A DNA stretch of 25,220 bases, from positions 1 to 25,220 of the forward strand of contig JAKATE010000008.1 of assembly GCA_021828085.1 (NCBI GenBank). The letters run 5' to 3'. Source of the DNA: Thermoplasmata archaeon (GTDB lineage: Archaea > Thermoplasmatota > Thermoplasmata > Lutacidiplasmatales > UBA184). Shown here piece by piece: positions 20,308 to 25,220 of this stretch (position 1 is its first letter; every line of letters begins with the position of its first letter). Made by a program: the position numbers and the translations under genes. A model generated the notes under the pieces. That model was not told where the DNA came from, did no database searches, and was given only the letters and a program-made list of their open reading frames with translations.

Positions 20308-21505
20308 TCGGACGGCCGCGCGCGAGCCGGGGTTTCCCCCCGGGAAGGAGCGCGAAGGCTCCCGCTCCCACGAGGCTCGTGATCGCCGCCGAGCCCCGGT
20401 AGGTGGGGTGACCCCACCCGTTCTCCAGGCGCAGGGGCAGCACGCTGGTGAACCCGGGGGCGGTGGGTCCGTAGGGGCTCGCGAGGCGCACCGTCCTCTC
20501 GCGCAGGATCGGCTCCCGCCGACGCTCGACGCGTTCGAGGAGGGGGACGAGCAGCCAGAAGGCGTTGGACAGGCAGCTCGTCGGGTGCCCGGGAAGGCCC
20601 AGGACGATCTTCCCCCCGGCGACCGCGGCGAGCGTCGGCTTGCCCGGGCGGATCGAAAGACCGTGGAAGAGCATCCGTCCCACGCGGGGCAGCACCCGGG
20701 GAAGGAAGTCGCGCTCCCCCACCGAGCTCCCTCCGGTCACCCAGACCATGTCGTGGCCCTCGAGGGCATCGCGGATCCTCCGTTCGATCTCCCTGGGGTC
20801 ATCCGGGGCCGGCGGGAGGGCCGTGGCCTCGCCCCCCAGCCCGCGGATGAACGACCCGAGGGTGAGGTTGTTGAACTCCCGGATCTGCCCCGGCCCGGGC
20901 GTCCGGTCCGGGGGGACGAGCTCGTTCCCGTTGGGGAGGAGGGCGACCCGGACGCGTCCGAAGACCTCTACCGTCCGCTCTCCGACCGCTCCGAGCGATC
21001 CGATCCGGGCCGGGGTGAGCAGCTCCCCCGTCCGGACGAGGACCTCCCCGCGCCGGATGTCCTCCCCCCGTTCGGCGACAGCCCTCCCGGGTTCGACGGG
21101 ATGGAAGACCTCGAGCACGCCGTCCTCCGAGCGGGTGTCCTCGAAGATCGCCACTGCATCCGCGCCCCGGGGAAGGGGAGCCCCCGTCGCCACCGCCACC
21201 GCCTCTCCGGGACGGAGGGGACGCGGGAAGCCCTCCTCCGCGTGGAGCTCCCCGACGAGGCGGAACCTTGCCGGGGCGAGATCCGCGGCCCCCTTCGTCT
21301 CCCGGGAACGCAGGGCGTAGCCGTCCCAGCTCGCCCGTCGGAAGGCAGGGATCGCCTCGGGAGAGCGCACGGTGACGGCAACCACTCGTCCCAGACCCTC
21401 GGGAAGGGGCAACTCCTCCTTCCGGGAGACGGGGCGGGCGACCGAAAGGAGCCGGCGCCGAGCCTCCATCGGGTCGAGCAGTTTGCCGAAGGGGGTCATC
21501 CGCAT
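20273..21505 (-). CDS. moeA: Molybdopterin molybdenumtransferase MoeA
   Basis: 410 residues. Inserts molybdate into adenylylated molybdopterin in molybdenum (or tungsten) cofactor synthesis. Seen: domain I/II segment PAFRRASWDGYALRS (53-67; usual SAMDGYA), VATGAPLPRGADAVAIFEDT (105-124), the MPT-binding domain LLPNGNELV, TGGSSVGERDF (257-267), GLSIRPGKPT (282-291) and GLPGHPTSC (303-311), and the C-terminal beta domain. ATGs at 21505 and 21499 are both possible starts. It lies 18 nt downstream of the pfkB gene on the same strand, so co-transcription is likely. No moaA, moaC or mogA is in the window; some archaea have two MoeA copies, one for tungsten. Confidence 0.96.
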   Translation of the reverse strand: MRMTPFGKLLDPMEARRRLLSVARPVSRKEELPLPEGLGRVVAVTVRSPEAIPAFRRASWDGYALRSRETKGAADLAPARFRLVGELHAEEGFPRPLRPGEAVAVATGAPLPRGADAVAIFEDTRSEDGVLEVFHPVEPGRAVAERGEDIRRGEVLVRTGELLTPARIGSLGAVGERTVEVFGRVRVALLPNGNELVPPDRTPGPGQIREFNNLTLGSFIRGLGGEATALPPAPDDPREIERRIRDALEGHDMVWVTGGSSVGERDFLPRVLPRVGRMLFHGLSIRPGKPTLAAVAGGKIVLGLPGHPTSCLSNAFWLLVPLLERVERRREPILRERTVRLASPYGPTAPGFTSVLPLRLENGWGHPTYRGSAAITSLVGAGAFALLPGGKPRLARGRPIKVWELPPPVG

Positions 21506-21523
21506 CGTCGGCGCGCCCCCCGC

Positions 21524-22579
21524 TCAGTCCCCCGGGGACTTCACGGTTCCACCGCGCGGGGGCAGGCGCATCGGAGGGAGTTCCTCCCCTCCCCCCGGCC
21601 GGTGCTGGATCGCCCGGGCGGCCGCCCGGAGCCCGGTGTCCAGGGACTCGCGGAGCGGCTCTCCTCGGAACCAGCCGGCGTAGAATCCCCCGCGGAAGGC
21701 GTCCCCCGCCCCCGTGACACGATAGAGGGTTCGGACGCGATGGGCCGGCAGGTCGAGGCGACCCTCCCGCGTGTAGGCACGTGCGCCGCGCGCCCCCCGG
21801 GTGACGAGGAGGAGGGGGACCGCTCCGACGAGCTCCCGGGGGGAGCCGAACCCCGCCCGGGACATCAGGAGGCCCATCTCCCTCTCGTTGGCGAAGAGGA
21901 CCTCCGTCCGACGGAGCATCTGGCGGAGGCCCTGGGCACGCCATCGGTACCGGATCTCCTGCGCGGGGTCGAAGGCGACCGGGCAGCCGAGCTCCCGGGC
22001 CCTCTCGGCCACCCGGAGCTGGTAGTCCGGCTCGCCCGTCGCGAGGTGGACAAGGGCGCATCGCCGGAGTGAATGCTCCGGCAGCGGAAGCGACCGGGTC
22101 CCTTCCATCGCGCCCTGATCGATGACCGTGCATTGTCCACCCCCCTTCTCCTCGAAGATCCAGCAGGTGGGGGTGAACTGCCGTTCCCGGACCCAGAGCT
22201 CGCGGGTCCCGACCCCTTCCCGGGCGAGGATCTCCCGGAAGGAGGGGGGGAAGTCCGGTCCCACGAAAGAGGCCAGGGCTCCCCGGACGCCCAGGTGGAC
22301 GGCCCAGCGGGCGATGTTGGCCGCGGTCCCCCCGAGCCTCTCCTCCCGCTCCAGGGCGGGGACCGTACGGTCCCGGGCCGGTAGCCGGTCGAGCCAGACG
22401 ATCACGTCACGGTTGGTGTGCCCGACCACGAGCAGGTCGAGCGTCCCACGTCCGAGGGGAGGGGAAGGGGGGATCCCCGCCGGCCGAGGGCCGAGGGAAG
22501 CTCGCTGACGGAGGTCCGAATCCCTCCTTGCGGGGGTGCCGACGGCCCGGCCTCCCCGGTCCCGTTCCCTCCCCCGCAA
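21524..22579 (-). CDS. PfkB/ribokinase-family sugar kinase
   Basis: The family core begins around residue 47 of this frame (LDLLVVGHTNRDVIV). Seen: GGTAANIARWAVHLG (83-97), sugar-binding lid region, NERE (231-234, the NxxE Mg-binding motif), and the anion-hole/catalytic VTGAGDAFRGGFYAG with D293. Phosphorylates a sugar, nucleoside or related alcohol with ATP; the substrate is not predictable, though PfkB members in archaea include nucleoside and fructose kinases. The start is uncertain: the only in-frame start-like codon upstream of the core is TTG at 22579, giving 351 residues with an Arg/Pro-rich N-terminus of about 46 residues that looks non-coding; a GTG inside the first strand is too late. 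It sits between the membrane-protein gene and moeA. Confidence 0.85.
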   Translation of the reverse strand: MRGRERDRGGRAVGTPARRDSDLRQRASLGPRPAGIPPSPPLGRGTLDLLVVGHTNRDVIVWLDRLPARDRTVPALEREERLGGTAANIARWAVHLGVRGALASFVGPDFPPSFREILAREGVGTRELWVRERQFTPTCWIFEEKGGGQCTVIDQGAMEGTRSLPLPEHSLRRCALVHLATGEPDYQLRVAERARELGCPVAFDPAQEIRYRWRAQGLRQMLRRTEVLFANEREMGLLMSRAGFGSPRELVGAVPLLLVTRGARGARAYTREGRLDLPAHRVRTLYRVTGAGDAFRGGFYAGWFRGEPLRESLDTGLRAAARAIQHRPGGGEELPPMRLPPRGGTVKSPGD

Positions 22580-22622
22580 TTTCGCTCCGGTCGGCCCCCG
22601 GCGGGGGGAAGAGCCCTCTCGA

Positions 22623-23267
22623 TTAATCCTTCCGGGCGGCCGCGCCCACGGGTCCCGCGGGAGCCCCTACCCGCCCCTCGGCCTTCCGGAGCGCGATCCA
22701 AAGTCCCCCGACCGCAGCGCCCTCCACGATGACGGCGAGGGCGAGAAACGGCGTCCAGCCGATCCAGCCGTGGACCCCGTTCTCCCAGAGGGCCCAGGTG
22801 AGCGCGGCCATATCGGCCCCCGCGCAGATCGCCGCGTTGCGCCGGAACGCAAGGGGGGTGCGGAGGGCCCACCAGCTCTCCCAGAGGAGCCATCCGCCCA
22901 GGGCGATGGCCACGTCCGCGAGGAAGATGTCGAAGGGGTCGAAGAAATCGCTGCCGATCTTGGTGAGACCGTAGGGGATCGCGAGGAGCCCGACCATCAT
23001 CCCCAGCGCCTGGGTGGCCCTGCGGAAATGACCGGTCGCCTGCACGGTCACGGTCCCCCCGGCAACCAGGGCCAGGGCGGCGACGCTCGCGTCGTAGGGG
23101 TCGGAGAGGTCCGTGAAGAGCTTGATGCCCCCCAGCAGGAACGCGCTCAGGGCCAGGGCGATCCCGAATCCCTGCTTCCCACCGAGCAGGTATCCGAGCG
23201 TGAGCGCCAGGGGGAGCTCGACGGCGAAGGCCCCTACGAGGGCGGGGGTGATCCCGGGGGAGAGCAT
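22623..23267 (-). CDS. Polytopic membrane protein, unknown function
   Basis: 214 residues from the ATG at 23267 (a TTG four codons upstream is possible). Six or seven predicted transmembrane helices: LVGAFAVELPLALTLGYLLG, IALALSAFLLGGIKLF, ASVAALALVAGGTVTV, ALGMMVGLLAIPYGLTKI, FLADVAIALGGWLLWESWWAL, AAICAGADMAALTWALWENG and FLALAVIVEGAAVGGLWIAL. Acidic residues in or near helices (VELP, SDFFDPFD, WESW, WENG, VEGA) and conserved-looking DLSDPYDAS and DFFDPFDIF loops could line a transport path. No family recognised. First gene of a possible operon with pfkB (43 nt to the TTG start) and moeA; a link to transport of the kinase substrate or molybdate is speculation. Confidence 0.75.
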   Translation of the reverse strand: MLSPGITPALVGAFAVELPLALTLGYLLGGKQGFGIALALSAFLLGGIKLFTDLSDPYDASVAALALVAGGTVTVQATGHFRRATQALGMMVGLLAIPYGLTKIGSDFFDPFDIFLADVAIALGGWLLWESWWALRTPLAFRRNAAICAGADMAALTWALWENGVHGWIGWTPFLALAVIVEGAAVGGLWIALRKAEGRVGAPAGPVGAAARKD

Positions 23268-23413
23268 GAATCCGGTCAAAGCCCTGCGCGAGTCCCGGTG
23301 GCCCGCATCCTACCCGGTTCCCCGGACGCCTCGGACGGGCTGGGGAGATTTCAAGGCCCCGGTCCGGTGCCGATGGACCGGTCCCCGGCTCGGGCCGGGG
23401 GGAGTCGCGGATC

Positions 23414-24523
23414 TTGGAGGGAAGGGAGGGTTGGCTCCTCGAGGGGGTCATCGTCGATTCGCGAGGGGCCGAGCCGGGCTACCTCCGGCTGGACCCCGCC
23501 GGTCGGATCGTCGAGCGGGGGGCAACCGGGACGCAGGGCCCCCTGGGCTCCGGGGAACGGCGGGTGCGGGGGATCATCCTCCCGAGGGCCGTGAACGGCC
23601 ACACCCATCTCGCGGACGGGCTTTGGACCCGCGAGCCTCCGCGGCAGAGCGTCCAGGAGCTCGTCTCCCCGCCGAACGGCTTGAAGCACCTCCTCCTCGC
23701 GCGCTCCTCGCGGCGGAAGAAGGTGGGTGGGATGCGCCGGGCCCTCTGGGAGATGGCCCGGAGCGGTGTCGGGGCGGTTCTCGATTTCCGGGAGGAAGGG
23801 GTGGAAGGGGTGCGGATGCTCCGGGAGGCCGCCCAAGGCCTGCCCCTCCAGGTGGTGGCCCTCGGCCGCCCCGCTCAGCTCCCGCCGGCGGCCGAGGAGC
23901 TCCGGCCCCTCCTGGACCTGGGGGACGGACTCGGGCTCAGCGCCGTGGCGGACCTGGGCCTCTCCACGGCCCGGGAGCTGGCAGAGGCCTGCCACCGGCG
24001 GGGCCGCAAGCTTGCCGTCCACGTCAGCGAGAGCGAGCGCGAGGAGCTGGACCCCGTGTTGGCGCTCGCTCCGGACCTCCTCGTCCATCTCAGCCGGACC
24101 ACCGAGGAGGACCAGCAGCGCATCGCGCAGGCGAAGCTCACGGTGGCCGGATGCCCCCGGTCCAACGCGCTCTTCGGGCGGGCCCCGCCCCTCGCGAGCT
24201 GGGAGCGGCTGGGGGTCCCTTTCCTGCTCGGTACGGACAACCGGATGCTCGCTTCCACGGACCTGTTCAGCGAGATGGAGTTCGCCTACCTGAGCGCCCG
24301 GAGCCGCGGCGAGACGCTCTCCCCCAAGGCCCTGGTGGAGAGCGTCTTCCTCGAAGGCTGGCGCTGGTTGGGCCGCTCGCAACAGGCGGCGCTCGATCCC
24401 GGGACCTCCGGTCTCCTGGTGCTGCGTCGGCCCCTCGACGACCCGTACTACCAGGTCTGCTGCCGGGGCCACGAAGGGAAGCTATTTGTTCCCCCGGTTC
24501 CCGCCGACCCCTCCGGGTCGTAG
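23414..24523 (+). CDS. Metal-dependent amidohydrolase, deaminase-like
   Basis: 369 residues. TIM-barrel amidohydrolase with the full metal set: H63 and H65 (NGHTHLAD), H203 (AVHVSESE), H225 (LLVHLS) and D275 (LGTDNRML). The block AGCPRSNALFGRAPPLASWERLGVPFLLGTD corresponds to the CPRSN...GTD region of S-adenosylhomocysteine/methylthioadenosine and aminoazine deaminases, so deamination of a purine or related heterocycle is likely. It is shorter than typical MtaD (about 420-430), with a reduced N-terminal beta domain. The start is TTG at 23414, preceded by GGGGGGAG 8 nt upstream; no ATG or GTG lies before the conserved region. It is followed after 12 nt by glyS on the same strand. Confidence 0.87.
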   Translation: MEGREGWLLEGVIVDSRGAEPGYLRLDPAGRIVERGATGTQGPLGSGERRVRGIILPRAVNGHTHLADGLWTREPPRQSVQELVSPPNGLKHLLLARSSRRKKVGGMRRALWEMARSGVGAVLDFREEGVEGVRMLREAAQGLPLQVVALGRPAQLPPAAEELRPLLDLGDGLGLSAVADLGLSTARELAEACHRRGRKLAVHVSESEREELDPVLALAPDLLVHLSRTTEEDQQRIAQAKLTVAGCPRSNALFGRAPPLASWERLGVPFLLGTDNRMLASTDLFSEMEFAYLSARSRGETLSPKALVESVFLEGWRWLGRSQQAALDPGTSGLLVLRRPLDDPYYQVCCRGHEGKLFVPPVPADPSGS

Positions 24524-24535
24524 GCCCGTTACACG

Positions 24536-25220
24536 ATGGACCTCGACGAGATCATCGCGCTGTTCAAGCGGCGGGGCGTGCTCTGGCCCCTCGCGGAGAT
24601 CTACGGGGGGGCGCAGGGGCTTTTCGACTACGGTCCGGCCGGCGCTTCCCTCAAGCGGCGCGTGGAGGAGGCCTGGGCGGCCTGGTTCCTCGACCTCTCC
24701 CCCCACTACTACCGGATCGAGCCGGGGGAGATCCTCCCCGAGGCGGTGGTGCGCGCGAGCGGGCACCTGGAGAACTTCGCCGACCTGGAGGTGGTCTGCG
24801 GGCACTGCAACACCGCCTCGCGGGCCGACGTCCTGCTGGAGGAGCACGGGGTCACCGAGGCCGAGGGGATGCCCCTCGACGAGGTGGCCCGATTGCTCAA
24901 GGAGAAGGGGATCGCCTGTCCGCGCTGCGGCGAGAAGGCGCTGGGGGTCCCCCGCCCGTTCAATCTGATGTTCTCCATGGACTTCGGCCCCGTGGGCCGG
25001 GAGAAGGCCTACCTGCGCCCGGAGACGGCGCAGAACAGCTACCTCGCCTTCGAGCGGATGTGGGAGGTGGGGCGCAAGCAGCTCCCCCTCGGCATCGCGG
25101 TCATCGGGCGGGCCTTCCGCAACGAGATCGCCCCCCGGCAGGGCCTCTACCGGATGAGGGCCTTCACCCAGGCCGAGCTGCAGATCTTCTTCGACCCGGA
25201 GGACTTCCCCGTTCAGATCG
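24536..25220 (+). CDS. glyS: Glycyl-tRNA synthetase, archaeal/eukaryotic dimeric type (3'-truncated by window end)
   Basis: The first 228 residues are present; the rest lies beyond the window. Charges tRNA-Gly with glycine; class II synthetase. Seen: N-terminal AEIYGGAQGLFDYGPAGASLKRRV (20-43, motif 1 region), an inserted zinc-binding pair C88/C91 and C128/C131 typical of archaeal GlyRS, the GlyRS signature RPETAQ (161-166), and motif 2 FRNEIAPRQGLYRMRAFTQAELQIFF. The ATG at 24536 is 12 nt after the amidohydrolase stop and aligns with the family start. GCTATTTGTT (24481-24490), inside the end of the upstream gene, may be its own promoter, giving a leader of about 25 nt; otherwise it is read with the amidohydrolase. 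The archaeal rather than bacterial alpha2beta2 type supports the archaeal assignment. Confidence 0.97.
   Translation, partial: MDLDEIIALFKRRGVLWPLAEIYGGAQGLFDYGPAGASLKRRVEEAWAAWFLDLSPHYYRIEPGEILPEAVVRASGHLENFADLEVVCGHCNTASRADVLLEEHGVTEAEGMPLDEVARLLKEKGIACPRCGEKALGVPRPFNLMFSMDFGPVGREKAYLRPETAQNSYLAFERMWEVGRKQLPLGIAVIGRAFRNEIAPRQGLYRMRAFTQAELQIFFDPEDFPVQI

Noticed and set aside
1..25220. CRISPR arrays, insertion sequences, integrase or phage genes, toxin-antitoxin pairs
   Set aside because: I saw no regularly spaced direct repeats, terminal inverted repeats around a transposase, or recognisable protein families of these kinds on either strand.

Overview
The window is a gene-dense, very GC-rich (roughly 70%) piece of archaeal chromosome. 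The archaeal assignment rests on an MptA-type GTP cyclohydrolase, ABCE1, archaeal/eukaryotic-type glycyl-tRNA synthetase, Trm1, a small Mtq2-like release-factor methyltransferase and an Lhr-type helicase. It is supported by TATA-like elements about 25-30 nt upstream of many start codons with no room for a leader, the pattern of leaderless transcripts. A high-GC euryarchaeal or Thermoplasmata-like lineage is a plausible guess, but the sequence alone does not fix it. Bacterial-type genes are mixed in: uvrB, a LarE-like sulfurtransferase, a PadR regulator, DHA2 and ABC-2 exporters, and a BCP peroxiredoxin.

Layout. 1-2540 (+): the 3' part of mptA, then abce1 (ribosome recycling). 2541-3850: two gene-poor stretches of about 350 bp flanking a small secreted or anchored beta-rich protein; the second stretch is rich in hairpins and palindromes. 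3851-7246: small genes in alternating orientation (GNAT acetyltransferase, PH-domain membrane protein, peroxiredoxin, cyclophilin and three unrecognised small proteins). 7248-10651 (-): VOC protein, larE-like and uvrB, the last two overlapping by ATGA. 10777-13611 (+): lhr helicase. 13615-15444: trm1 (-) and an mtq2-like gene (+) diverging from one nearly palindromic TATA element. 15428-16258 (-): purQ. 16317-20307: a regulated export locus, with padR, ABC ATPase and ABC-2 permease overlapping on the minus strand and a DHA2 drug/proton antiporter diverging on the plus strand; a perfect 8+2+8 palindrome lies between their two TATA boxes. 20273-23267 (-): a membrane protein, a PfkB sugar kinase and moeA (molybdenum cofactor). 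23414-25220 (+): a deaminase-like amidohydrolase, then glyS, cut by the window end.

Most of the window is housekeeping: translation (ABCE1, Trm1, Mtq2, GlyRS), DNA repair and nucleic-acid unwinding (UvrB, Lhr), cofactor synthesis (MptA, MoeA, probably LarE) and purine synthesis (PurQ). The most coherent accessory unit is the PadR-controlled export locus. I found no CRISPR array, insertion sequence, recognisable tRNA or rRNA, or phage gene, and no clear evidence of a wholly new multi-gene system. The items most worth a second look are the PadR palindrome, the shared TATA element at 14801-14813, the hairpin-rich gap at 3502-3850, and the small unrecognised proteins at 5604-5906, 6525-6881 and 7028-7246.
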